In this document: positions 34,571 through 42,976 of the stretch, piece after piece | How the letters are laid out: every line of letters starts with the position of its first letter | How positions within the stretch are numbered: position 1 is the first letter of the stretch | DNA from: Sinomonas sp. P10A9 | GTDB taxonomy: Bacteria > Actinomycetota > Actinomycetes > Actinomycetales > Micrococcaceae | NCBI RefSeq assembly: GCF_041022165.1 | Contig: NZ_CP163302.1 | Coordinates: 3,782,001-3,846,000, forward strand | Length of the DNA: 64,000 nt | Direction of reading: 5' to 3' | Notes under the pieces: generated by a model | The model's database searches: none | The model's input: the letters and a program-made list of their open reading frames with translations, nothing else | Told to the model about the DNA's origin: nothing | Program-made: the position numbers and the translations under genes

Positions 34571-36277
34571 ATGGCGCCGAGCCCTTGGACCGCACACACA
34601 CGTCGCTACCGCGAGATCGCCGACGTCCTCGCCCGCCACGGCCTCAGCCAGGTGCTGGAACGCGCCGGGTTCGCACGGTTCATCCCCCGAGGGCGCTCGG
34701 CCGCAGACGGCAAGGGAGCGCCGGGAGCCCCTATCGGAGGCCCGGTGCACGTGCGCCTCGCCCTCGAGGAGCTCGGACCCACCTTCATGAAGCTCGGGCA
34801 GATCCTCTCGACCCGTCCGGACCTCGTGCCCGAGGCGTACCAGCTGGAGCTCGCGAAGCTGCAGGACGCGGCGCCGCCGGTCCCCGCCGAGGCGATCCTC
34901 GGCGTCGTGCGCGAAGAGCTCGGCGAGGACGCACTCACGGCGTTCACCGAGTTCGACGACGCCCCGCTCGCGAGCGCGTCGATCGGCCAGGTGCACGGCG
35001 CCCGCCTCGCGGACGGCACCAAGGTCGTGGTCAAGGTCCGCAAGCCCGGGGCGGTCGAGAGGATCCGCGAAGACCTCGAGATCCTCCGCAATGTCGCCGC
35101 AACGGCAAGCCGCGCGTGGCCCGTGCTCGAGGACTACAACGTGGTGGGCCTCGTCGCGGAATTCTCACGGACGCTCACCAAGGAGCTCGACTACCTCGAG
35201 GAGGGGCGGAACGCCGAGCGCTTCGCCGCCAACTTCGCGGGCGACACCCGCTACCGCTTCCCGCGCGTCTTCTGGCACACGACGACGTCCCGTGTGCTCA
35301 CCCTCGAGTTCATGGAGGGCATCAAGGTCAATGACGTCACGGCCCTGGACGCGGCAGGGATCGACCGCCGGGCCCTCGCGGACCATGCGGCCGGGGCGCT
35401 CGCGCAGATGATCTTCGAGGACGGCTTCTTCCACGCCGACCCGCACCCTGGGAACATGTTCGTCGAGCCGGACGGACGGATCTCGATCATCGACTTCGGC
35501 ATGGTCGGAGAGATCAACGACGACCTGCGCGGCCAGCTCGGCCACCTGCTGATCGCCCTCGCCCGCAAGGACGCCCGCCGGCTCGCGCGCGCCCTCGAGT
35601 CGATGTCGCTCGGCGGGCCCGTCACCGACCGTGCCCGTCTGGCCGCGGACGTCGCCGAGTTCATCCAGCTCTACGACGGCGTGGACCTCGCCGACGTCAA
35701 CGTGGCCCGCCTCGCGCAGAAGCTCCTGGGGGTAGTGCGGAACCACCGGCTGCTCATGCCGGCCGAGGCGGCGATCGTCATCAAGATGATGGTGATGGCC
35801 GAGGGGCTCGGCCGCGTCCTCGACCCCGGCTTCCGTCTGTCACGGGTCCTCGAACCCCATGTGCGCCGGCTCCTGCTCGAGCAGTACTCGCCAGCGGCGA
35901 TCGTGCGCGGGCTCAAGGCCGCCGGACTCACCGCCCTGGATCTCGCCGCCGACGTCCCGGACCTCATCGACAGCCTGAACCGCGTCCTCGAGTCGGGGGG
36001 CTTCGAGGTCCACCTCCGCGCAGCCGAGCTCGAGCCGCTCGTGGCACGCGCCGAGCGGATCGGCAACAAGGTGCTCGCAGGAGTCATCGCGGCGGCGTTC
36101 ATCCGCGGGGTCGGGGAGGTCGTCGCGTCCGACCGCCGCTGGCAGGGCCTGCGCGAGCCGCTCGTACGCACCGGCATGGCCGCGCTCGGCGGCCTGGGCG
36201 GCTACTTCGCGGTGACGGCACTGAGCCGCAGACGGCGCCCGCGCAGACTCCTGCCGCGCGGGCCCCTGTCACTGTGA
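34571..36277 (+). CDS. ABC1/UbiB (AarF)-family atypical kinase
   Basis: A 568-aa UbiB-like protein. All hallmark motifs are present: the KxGQ motif in TFMKLGQILSTRPDLVP (about 72-88), the Ala-rich nucleotide loop ASASIGQVH (about 133-141), VVVKVRKPG with the conserved lysine, HADPHPGNMF (about 288-297) and IIDFGMVGE (about 305-313). A C-terminal hydrophobic segment near 535-550 (AALGGLGGYFAVTAL) suggests membrane association. In proteobacteria the family supports ubiquinone synthesis; the actinobacterial role is unknown. It is followed by a convergent DUF302 gene 5 bp away. Confidence 0.9.
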   Translation: MAPSPWTAHTRRYREIADVLARHGLSQVLERAGFARFIPRGRSAADGKGAPGAPIGGPVHVRLALEELGPTFMKLGQILSTRPDLVPEAYQLELAKLQDAAPPVPAEAILGVVREELGEDALTAFTEFDDAPLASASIGQVHGARLADGTKVVVKVRKPGAVERIREDLEILRNVAATASRAWPVLEDYNVVGLVAEFSRTLTKELDYLEEGRNAERFAANFAGDTRYRFPRVFWHTTTSRVLTLEFMEGIKVNDVTALDAAGIDRRALADHAAGALAQMIFEDGFFHADPHPGNMFVEPDGRISIIDFGMVGEINDDLRGQLGHLLIALARKDARRLARALESMSLGGPVTDRARLAADVAEFIQLYDGVDLADVNVARLAQKLLGVVRNHRLLMPAEAAIVIKMMVMAEGLGRVLDPGFRLSRVLEPHVRRLLLEQYSPAAIVRGLKAAGLTALDLAADVPDLIDSLNRVLESGGFEVHLRAAELEPLVARAERIGNKVLAGVIAAAFIRGVGEVVASDRRWQGLREPLVRTGMAALGGLGGYFAVTALSRRRRPRRLLPRGPLSL

Positions 36278-36282
36278 CGGGA

Positions 36283-36690
36283 TCAGAGTGGCAGGGCCGC
36301 GAGAGCCGCGCGGAGGCGGGTGCCGGCGTCGTCCGCGACCTCCCGCACGTGCGCGCTCGAGCTGAGCTGCACCATGGTCTGGGGGTCGATCGCCTCGATG
36401 GTGGTCGACTCGGCGTCGGGGCCGCGGCGCACCACGACGTTGCACGGCAGGAGCGCGCCCATCTCAGGCTCGGCGGCGATCGCCCTGCTCGCGAGGTTCG
36501 GATTGCAGGCGCCGAGGATCACGTAGTCGCCTACGGAGTCGCCGGCCTCAGGGCCGAGTTTGGCGGTGAACGTCTTCCGGATGTCGATCTCGGTCAGGAC
36601 GCCGAACCCCTGCTCGGCGAGGGCAGCCTTGATCGCGTCGATCGCCTCGGCGTAGGGAAGGGGAACCTGGGTGGTCAGGGTGTATGCCAT
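36283..36690 (-). CDS. DUF302 domain protein
   Basis: A 135-aa small soluble protein matching DUF302 over nearly its full length: YAEAIDAIKAALAEQGFGVL near the start, DYVILGACNPNLASRAIAAE in the middle (with the CNP motif) and LLPCNVVVRRG after it. I chose the ATG at 36690; the frame upstream to 36774 has no ribosome binding site. DUF302 proteins often lie near metal or sulfur stress genes, and here it borders the copper block divergently. Confidence 0.9.
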   Translation of the reverse strand: MAYTLTTQVPLPYAEAIDAIKAALAEQGFGVLTEIDIRKTFTAKLGPEAGDSVGDYVILGACNPNLASRAIAAEPEMGALLPCNVVVRRGPDAESTTIEAIDPQTMVQLSSSAHVREVADDAGTRLRAALAALPL

Positions 36691-36835
36691 GTGGCCCACG
36701 CTCTCAGCGCGGAGCCCTCGTTGGCAAGGGTCCCCCTGGTCCTGCGGCCGTGGAAGGGACTCGAGGAAGGGCACTAGGTCCCTGCCGGATCTGCGGTGCC
36801 GGGGAAGAGACTGGTTGCGTCGGAAGGGAACCGAG

Positions 36836-37090
36836 ATGATGTACGGCTATGGTGGCGGCGGTATCTGGGGCTGGATCGTGATGGGGATCGTGATGCTCCT
36901 GTTCTGGGGCGGCGTCGTCGCGCTCGTGGTGGTCCTCGTCCGGGGTGTGAGAGGGAGATCGGGCGGCTACGGTGCCCCGTGGCCCGGCAACGATGATCCC
37001 GAGCACATCCTTGCCCAGCGGTTCGCCCGAGGCGAGATCGATGAGACCGAGTTCAACGCGCGCAGGGACGCGCTCAGGCGCAGGCAGTGA
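36836..37090 (+). CDS. Small SHOCT-domain membrane protein
   Basis: An 84-aa protein. One transmembrane segment (about 10-36, IWGWIVMGIVMLLFWGGVVA onward) is followed by a C-terminal SHOCT motif (about 52-82, DPEHILAQRFARGEIDETEF). I chose the ATG at 36836, with GGAAGGGAA upstream. Proteins of this pattern are common beside copper ATPases and cupredoxins in actinobacteria. It is followed 10 bp later by a cupredoxin gene. Confidence 0.87.
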   Translation: MMYGYGGGGIWGWIVMGIVMLLFWGGVVALVVVLVRGVRGRSGGYGAPWPGNDDPEHILAQRFARGEIDETEFNARRDALRRRQ

Positions 37091-37100
37091 CGGTGCGGCG

Positions 37101-37667
37101 GTGAACGGCTCGCCGAGCACCCGGACGATCGTCCTCTCGGTCGCCGCGGCGCTCGTGCTCACTGCGGCGTCACTGCTCGGCGTGGCCCTCCTGATGCCGG
37201 CGGGACCCTTCTCACTGCCGGGCTCTCCGGTGCAGGGAACGGCGTGCAGCGCGCCGAGCTTCGCCGGCCCCACGGTGAAAGTGACCCTGTCCGACATGGG
37301 CAGCATGCTGGGTGGCCCGAGGATGCGCGGCGGCATGCGTCTCTCCTCCGACAGGGCCTCGGTACCCAGCGGGAAAGTCTCGTTCGCCGTCACCAACGCC
37401 GGGAGCGTCCCCCACGAGCTCGTCATCCTGCCACTCCCCGCCGGCCAGGTCCCGGGCACGCGGTCCGTGGGGGCCGACGGCCGCGTCGACGAGACCGGGT
37501 CCGTGGGCGAGGCCTCGGCGAGCTGCGCCGAGGGTGCGGGAGAGGGGATCCTCCCCGGCGCGTCGTCGTGGGTGACCGTCGAGCTGAAGCCCGGCACGTA
37601 CGAGCTGGTCTGCAACCTGCCGGGCCACTACTGGGCTGGCATGCACACCGTTCTCACCGCGAGGTGA
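37101..37667 (+). CDS. Membrane-anchored cupredoxin-like copper protein
   Basis: A 188-aa exported protein. An N-terminal signal/anchor occupies about 10-32 (VLSVAAALVLTAASLLGVAL). The cupredoxin domain occupies about 95-188 with probable type-1 copper ligands: His in SVPHELVILPL, then Cys, His and Met in LVCNLPGHYWAGMHTVL. A Met-rich stretch (about 69-80, MGSMLGGPRMRGGM) may bind copper additionally. GTG start at 37101 is the best fit after the SHOCT stop. It is convergent with the copper ATPase gene, supporting a role in periplasmic/extracellular copper handling. Confidence 0.85.
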   Translation: MNGSPSTRTIVLSVAAALVLTAASLLGVALLMPAGPFSLPGSPVQGTACSAPSFAGPTVKVTLSDMGSMLGGPRMRGGMRLSSDRASVPSGKVSFAVTNAGSVPHELVILPLPAGQVPGTRSVGADGRVDETGSVGEASASCAEGAGEGILPGASSWVTVELKPGTYELVCNLPGHYWAGMHTVLTAR

Positions 37668-37718
37668 GGCGCTGGCGGGGCCGCCCCACGCCGCGGTGTG
37701 GCCCGGCGGGGCATCGGT

Positions 37719-39932
37719 TCAATGGCCCTCGGCGACCTTGCGCGGGTCCAGATCGAGGCGGCGCAGCAGCTGTGCGTTGAGCGCCACGACGATCGTGGAC
37801 AGCGACATGAGGATGGCGCCGGCGGCCGGCGAGAGCCTGACGCCAGCAAACGCCAGGACGCCCGCAGCCAGAGGCACCGTGATCACGTTGTAGCCGGTGG
37901 CCCACACGAGGTTCTGCCACATCTTGCGGTAGCTTGCCCGCGAGAGCTCCACGACCGAGACGACTGAGCGCGGGTCGTTTCCGGCGAGCACGACCCCGGC
38001 GGACTCGATCGCGACGTCCGTCCCGGCGCCGATCGCGATGCCCACGTCGGCACGGGCGAGGGCAGGGGCGTCGTTGACGCCGTCGCCGACCATGGCGACC
38101 TTGAGGCCGCGACGTTGGAGGTCGGCCACGCGTCGGTCCTTGTCCTGGGGCAGGACCTGGGCAAAGACCTCGTCGATGCCGAGGTCCGTGGCGACGGCGT
38201 CGGCGACCTGCTGGGCGTCGCCCGTGATCATCGCGACACGGATCCCGCGCTGCTGCAGGGCCTTCACGGCCGTCCGCGACTCCTCGCGGACCGAGTCCTC
38301 GAGCGCGAGGACGCCCACCACCTGAGCGTCGCGGATCACGTGGAGTACCGACGCGCCACGGGCCTTCCACCCGTCGACGGCGCGGGAGAGCTCGGACGGC
38401 GTATCGATCCCGAACTCGGCCAGCAGGGCGGGGCCACCGACCTGGACGAGCGTACCGTCGACCGTGGCCGCGACGCCGCGGCCTGCGCTGGACTGGAATC
38501 CCGTGGCACGGGGCACGGTGAGCCCGCGCCCGGCGGCAGCACGGACGATGGCCCGTGCCACCGGGTGCTCGCTTTCCAGTTCTACGGCCGCCGCGAGGGC
38601 GAGGAGGTCCTGCTCGTCGCCACCGCGTGCGGCAGCGACGTCGAAGAGCTCCGGCGCTCCCTTGGTCAGGGTTCCGGTCTTGTCGAACAGCACCACGCCG
38701 ACCGTGCGCATGCGCTCGAGCGAGAGGCGGTCCTTGACCAGGACGCCGCCCTTCGCCGCGCGCTCGGTCGAGATGGCGATGACGAGCGGGATGGCGAGGC
38801 CGAGGGCATGCGGGCACGCGATCACCAGGACCGTGACGGTAGCCGTGACCGCCGTCGGGAGGTCGCCGAGGAGGGTCCATGCAACGAAAGTGAGGACACC
38901 CGCGCCCGTCGCGAAGTAGAAGAGGAACGCCGCCGCCCGGTCAGCGAGCGCCTGGGCGCGGGAGGAGGAGGCCTGCGCGTCGGCGACCATGCGCTGGATG
39001 CCGGCGAGCGCCGTCGACTCCCCGACTGCCTCGACGCGGACGCGCACGCTCGTGTCGGTCGCGACGGTTCCGGCGACGACGGCGCTGCCCGGCCCACGGG
39101 TGACGGTCTTGGACTCGCCAGTGATCATCGACTCATCGAGCTCGGCGGTGCCCTCCTCGATGCGGCCGTCCGCGGGGAGGCGCCCGCCGGCGCGGACGAG
39201 GACGAGGTCGCCGGGGGCGAGGTCGGCGGCAGGGACGGTCTCAGTGCCGCCGTCCTCCGCAACGCGCTCCGCCTCGTCCGGCAGGAGCGCCGCGAGTGCG
39301 GCGAGCGCACCCTGCGATGCGCCGAGCGCACGCATCTCGAGCCAGTGCCCCAGCAGCATGATGGTCACGAGGAGGGCGAGCTCCCACCAGAAATCCAGGT
39401 CGAACCCGCCGATGCGCAGGCTCGTGGCCCACGAGGCCGCGAACGCGACCGTGATCGCCATTCCGATCAGCAGCATCATCCCGGGCTGTCGCGCCTTCAG
39501 CTCGCCGACGCCGCCCTTGAGGAAGGGCATTCCGCCGTAGAAGAAGATCGCCGTGCCGAGCACGGGACCGATCCACTCGCTCCCCCGGAACGTGGGCGGC
39601 ATCGCGCCGAACAGGTGCCAGAACATCGGGCTGAAGATCACGACGACGAGGGAGAGCCCCAGCGTGAGCCAGAACCTGTCGCGGAACATGGCCACCGAGT
39701 GGCCCATGTGCTCCCCATGGGTGTGGACCGCGTGGGGGTCGCCGTGGCCTGCGTGGAGCTGGGCCGTCATGTCGTGCGAAGCCATGTCGCGGGAGGCCAT
39801 GTCGTGACCAGCGCGCGCGTCGTGGGACCTGGTCACGACGCGGCCCTCCGGGTCAGGGCCATGCACCTCGCCCGCGGCACGCTCCGTCTCGGGCGCCTCG
39901 CTCTCGTGCATGTGGTGGCTGTGCTCGTTCAC
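37719..39932 (-). CDS. copB: Copper-translocating P1B-type ATPase, CopB-like
   Basis: A 737-aa heavy-metal P-type ATPase with a His/Met-rich N-terminal tail (about 1-80) instead of CxxC domains. The transmembrane metal motif is CPH (VIACPHALGLAIPLV), characteristic of the CopB/P1B-3 branch. The phosphorylation site DKTGTLTKG, the actuator loop ITGESKTV, the ATP-binding SEHPVA and the hinge MVGDGVNDAPAL are all intact. GTG start at 39932, with AAAGGAA upstream. A CsoR-type operator lies about 100 bp upstream. It exports copper, or possibly silver, from the cytosol. Confidence 0.93.
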   Translation of the reverse strand: MNEHSHHMHESEAPETERAAGEVHGPDPEGRVVTRSHDARAGHDMASRDMASHDMTAQLHAGHGDPHAVHTHGEHMGHSVAMFRDRFWLTLGLSLVVVIFSPMFWHLFGAMPPTFRGSEWIGPVLGTAIFFYGGMPFLKGGVGELKARQPGMMLLIGMAITVAFAASWATSLRIGGFDLDFWWELALLVTIMLLGHWLEMRALGASQGALAALAALLPDEAERVAEDGGTETVPAADLAPGDLVLVRAGGRLPADGRIEEGTAELDESMITGESKTVTRGPGSAVVAGTVATDTSVRVRVEAVGESTALAGIQRMVADAQASSSRAQALADRAAAFLFYFATGAGVLTFVAWTLLGDLPTAVTATVTVLVIACPHALGLAIPLVIAISTERAAKGGVLVKDRLSLERMRTVGVVLFDKTGTLTKGAPELFDVAAARGGDEQDLLALAAAVELESEHPVARAIVRAAAGRGLTVPRATGFQSSAGRGVAATVDGTLVQVGGPALLAEFGIDTPSELSRAVDGWKARGASVLHVIRDAQVVGVLALEDSVREESRTAVKALQQRGIRVAMITGDAQQVADAVATDLGIDEVFAQVLPQDKDRRVADLQRRGLKVAMVGDGVNDAPALARADVGIAIGAGTDVAIESAGVVLAGNDPRSVVSVVELSRASYRKMWQNLVWATGYNVITVPLAAGVLAFAGVRLSPAAGAILMSLSTIVVALNAQLLRRLDLDPRKVAEGH

Positions 39933-40030
39933 CTTCGGTACCCGTTCCTTTCCCAGTGCGGATGAGTTCGGGCTGTGGGGCGATCGACGGTGGCGGCTGG
40001 CGGACCGTGTGCATCGCTGGCAGCACTTCG

Positions 40031-40053
40031 AACATACCCCTAGGGGGTATGTT
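40031..40053 (-). promoter_or_regulatory. CsoR-type copper operator
   Basis: Palindrome AACATACCCC-TAG-GGGGTATGTT, the ATACCCC/GGGGTAT pattern of CsoR/RicR copper-sensor operators. It lies about 100 bp upstream of the CopB gene. The minus-strand TATGTT may double as a -10 element. No csoR gene is in the window. Confidence 0.82.
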
Positions 40054-40069
40054 TCGCAAGGTGGCGCGT

Positions 40070-40591
40070 CTACAGTCTCGCCAGGATGTAGTCGACGCGG
40101 GCGGAGGCCTCGAGGGGCGGGACCTTCACCACGGGGAATGGCAGGGCCATGTAGACGTCGGTGATGAGCTCGTGGATCTGCTGCTGCGCCGCGGCGTCCT
40201 CGGTCCGCGCGTAGTCGTTGACCATGGGGAGGAGATCGAGCACGAACACCTTCCGATAGTTGACGCGCTCGAGCGCCTGAAGGAGCGCGGGCTCCGGCTC
40301 GAGGTGGAGGAACCGGTAGTAGGCGAGCGAGTCGGGGATGGCCCGGTCGAGGAAGACCATCTGCTCCGGATCGAGGCGCCCCTCCTGCTCGATCTCGATC
40401 GCGAGCACGTTGCGCTGGAACTCCGCCTGGCGCGCGCGGATCTCCTCGACGGTGCGCCCACCGAGCCGCTGGAGGTCGATGTAGTGCCTCGCATCCTCGA
40501 TGGTGGTCGCATAGCCGCGCTCCTTGAGCAGGTTGACCGTGGTCGTCTTGCCCGAGCTGGGCCCTCCGGTGATGACGTACCAGTTCGTCAC
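40070..40591 (-). CDS. AAA_28-type P-loop NTPase/kinase
   Basis: A 173-aa protein resembling the AAA_28 (NadR/Ttd14-like) P-loop group. Walker A is ITGGPSSGKTTTVN near the N terminus (about 6-19), followed by ERGYATTIEDARHYI and a probable Walker B/lid near MVFLDRAIPDSLAYYRF (about 78-94). GTG at 40591. The upstream PaaX-like gene ends 10 nt before it on the same strand, so the two are probably co-transcribed. A nucleotide- or nucleoside-kinase role is possible but not shown. Confidence 0.8.
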   Translation of the reverse strand: MTNWYVITGGPSSGKTTTVNLLKERGYATTIEDARHYIDLQRLGGRTVEEIRARQAEFQRNVLAIEIEQEGRLDPEQMVFLDRAIPDSLAYYRFLHLEPEPALLQALERVNYRKVFVLDLLPMVNDYARTEDAAAQQQIHELITDVYMALPFPVVKVPPLEASARVDYILARL

Positions 40592-40601
40592 GACGCGGCC
40601 C

Positions 40602-41507
40602 TCACAGCATCGCGGGAACGACGACACCGGCCAACGCTTCGGGGGCAGACTCGCCGAGGACCGTGCGGACATGGCGCTCCACGAGGGGCGCCGTCGCCTC
40701 GAAGATGGCCACGAACGACTCCCGGGCGCGCAGGAGCGGCCAGTCGTCGGGGAGGAGCTCGTACGGCATCCCCGGATCGTCCCAGGGGAAGGCACGCCAC
40801 TCGTCCAGGACCTCGATCCGCAGACGGAACCCCTCCGCCGGCCCGACGGCCCCGGCGCGCATCCGCTCGAGGGCCGCCTCGTTCGCATCAGCGAACTCGG
40901 CGTAGCGCCGGGGCGGCTCGGCGGTGTCGACGATGGCCGGGCGCCGGCCCTCGAACCCCCCGTCCTCGACGCGGAACGCCATGTAGTCCTCGACCCCGTA
41001 CCCCTGGGCGACCTCCCGCACCTGGTCCATCCGGTCGCGCGGCGAGAACCAGAGCGCGCCGTAGACGGGGGCGAACCCGAGCCACTTGAGGCGCGCCCGG
41101 AATGCCTCGCGGATCTCGCGCTCCGACTCGGGGACCGAGAAGGCCACCGCGGTCCAGAACCGATCCCATGGGATCCCGGGGTCCCCGAATTGGCCCACCT
41201 GACGGGCACCGATGACGAGCCTGGCGCGTGCCTCCGCGGTGAAGCGGTACCGCGAAGCCCGCCCCCCGCCGTCGTTCTCGAGGACTCCCCGCGCAGCAAG
41301 CCGACTCAGGGCAGTCGTGACGGCGGAACGGCTGAGCCCCACATCCCCGGCGAGCCGGACGATCGCCCGGGTGGGGAGCCACAGGTCAGTGCTCCGCCAG
41401 AACTCGCCGAGCAGGGTCACGAGGAGGTGCTGGCTCGTGCCCCCGCGCTGGGGCCGGGGGAAGTCGACGATGGCGGCGCCAGCCCGCCCCTGTCCGTCAT
41501 AGCGCAC
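40602..41507 (-). CDS. PaaX-family transcriptional regulator
   Basis: A 301-aa PaaX-like regulator. The N-terminal winged helix (about 22-90) contains LLVTLLGEFWRSTDLWLPTR and GLSRSAVTTALSRLAARGVL. The central and C-terminal PaaX domains contain WTAVAFSVPESEREIR, VYGALWFSPRDRMDQV and a closing helical region. GTG start at 41507 with GGAGG upstream; the open frame beyond it crosses the intergenic promoter. The gene is divergent from an MFS-CocE esterase-DUF3237 cluster, which it most likely controls in response to a CoA thioester or related acid. Confidence 0.86.
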   Translation of the reverse strand: MRYDGQGRAGAAIVDFPRPQRGGTSQHLLVTLLGEFWRSTDLWLPTRAIVRLAGDVGLSRSAVTTALSRLAARGVLENDGGGRASRYRFTAEARARLVIGARQVGQFGDPGIPWDRFWTAVAFSVPESEREIREAFRARLKWLGFAPVYGALWFSPRDRMDQVREVAQGYGVEDYMAFRVEDGGFEGRRPAIVDTAEPPRRYAEFADANEAALERMRAGAVGPAEGFRLRIEVLDEWRAFPWDDPGMPYELLPDDWPLLRARESFVAIFEATAPLVERHVRTVLGESAPEALAGVVVPAML

Positions 41508-41547
41508 CCCTCCATCCTCCCAGTCAGGAAGAAACTTTGCAGTTTTA

Positions 41548-41576
41548 TTGACGCTCGCGTGTTTTAACGCAACGAT
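41548..41576 (+). promoter_or_regulatory. Candidate promoter of the MFS/CocE operon
   Basis: TTGACG (41548-41553), 17 bp, then AACGAT (41571-41576) inside a locally AT-rich stretch. Two related segments GTTTTATTGACGC and GTTTTAACGC (41542 and 41561) overlap it and could be PaaX half-sites. Confidence 0.4.
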
Positions 41577-41632
41577 TGGTATTGGTGACGCGCACCACAT
41601 TCCCTGACACCGTCGTCCTCCAGGAGACCCGC

Positions 41633-42973
41633 ATGACCGCCGGCCCCACCTCCGCAGCCAGCGCCGTGGCTGCCCACGCCCCAGGGCAGCACGCACGCAA
41701 GGCCGCCATGGCGAGCTTCGCCGGAAGCACGCTCGAGTACTACGACTTCTTCATCTACGGCTCGGCCTCAGCCCTGATCTTCAACAAGATCTTCTTTCCG
41801 GGCATCGACCCGCTCCTCGGCCAGTTCCTCTCGATGGCCACCCTCGGCATCGGCTACGTGGTCCGTCCTCTCGCCGCGGGGTTCATCGGCCACTTCGGCG
41901 ACCGGATCGGCCGGAAGCAGATGCTCGTCTTCACCCTCGTCTCGATGGGCCTCGCGACGTTCCTCATCGGCTGCCTTCCGCCCACGGCCGCGATCGGGGC
42001 CGCCGCGCCGATCCTGCTCGTGCTCCTGCGCGTGGTCCAGGGCATCTCGGCAGCCGGCGAATCAGTTGGCGCCGTCACGCTCTCCCTCGAGCATGCCCCT
42101 TCGGGCCGGCGCGCGTTCTTCGCAAGCTGGGTCAACACGGGCGCCGCGGCGGGCATCATGCTGGCCTCGCTGGCCTTCCTGCTCGTCTCGCTCATGCCGC
42201 AGGCCGACCTCGTCGCGTGGGGATGGCGTCTTCCGTTCCTCGCGAGCATCGGCGTCGCCGTGGCCGGCTTCGTGATCCGCCGCCGCCTTCCGGAGGCCGA
42301 GCTGTTCGAGGAGGCGCGCGGCGCAGAGAAATCCCACGAGCTTCCGCTCAAGGTCGTGCTGCGGGACTACTGGCCCACGGTGATCAAGGTCGTCATCTTC
42401 GGGGTGTGGGCCGTCGTGTCCACGATCGTCTCGGCCTTCAGCCTCTCCTACGCCACGAACAACCACCTCGTCTCGAGCAGCATCATGCTCGCAGCCACGA
42501 TCGTCACCGCAGCCCTCGCCCTCGTGGCCCAGCCGCTCTTCGGGATCCTCGCTGACCGGATCGGCCGCAAGCCCGTCTTCATCACCGGCAACGTGATCTG
42601 CGCGGCGTCGATCTTCGCGTACTTCTGGTCCATCTCGCAGGGGAGCGTGCCGCTCGTCTTCGCCACCCAGATCGTCGTCATGGTGGTCGGCTACGGCATG
42701 GTGAACCCGCTCGGCCCCGCCATCGTCGCCGAGATGTTCCCCACCCGGATCCGTTACTCCGGCGCCGCCGTCTCGTCCCAGCTCGGCCTCATCGTGACCG
42801 GCTTCGCGCCCACGATCGCCGCCGCCGTCGTGCGTCCGGGCCCTGACGGATGGGTGCCGGTGGCCGTCTTCACCGCCATCTGCTGCGGCATCTCGGCGCT
42901 CGTCACCCTCGTCTGGGTCCGCGAGACCTACAGGGTCGACACCCACGAGCTCGGCGCCCGGACTGGGGGCTGA
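41633..42973 (+). CDS. MFS transporter, metabolite:H+ symporter (MHS) family
   Basis: A 446-aa twelve-TM transporter of the MHS group, which carries organic acids and osmolytes such as alpha-ketoglutarate, shikimate or proline. Diagnostic features: STLEYYDFFIYGSASALIF in TM1 (about 32-50), GHFGDRIGRKQMLVFTLVSM in loop 2-3 and PTRIRYSGAAVSSQ in the second half. I chose the ATG at 41633, with AGGAG 6-10 nt upstream. It is followed after 3 bp by an esterase gene, so import of an ester or amide substrate and its hydrolysis may be linked. Confidence 0.9.
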   Translation: MTAGPTSAASAVAAHAPGQHARKAAMASFAGSTLEYYDFFIYGSASALIFNKIFFPGIDPLLGQFLSMATLGIGYVVRPLAAGFIGHFGDRIGRKQMLVFTLVSMGLATFLIGCLPPTAAIGAAAPILLVLLRVVQGISAAGESVGAVTLSLEHAPSGRRAFFASWVNTGAAAGIMLASLAFLLVSLMPQADLVAWGWRLPFLASIGVAVAGFVIRRRLPEAELFEEARGAEKSHELPLKVVLRDYWPTVIKVVIFGVWAVVSTIVSAFSLSYATNNHLVSSSIMLAATIVTAALALVAQPLFGILADRIGRKPVFITGNVICAASIFAYFWSISQGSVPLVFATQIVVMVVGYGMVNPLGPAIVAEMFPTRIRYSGAAVSSQLGLIVTGFAPTIAAAVVRPGPDGWVPVAVFTAICCGISALVTLVWVRETYRVDTHELGARTGG

Positions 42974-42976
42974 ACC

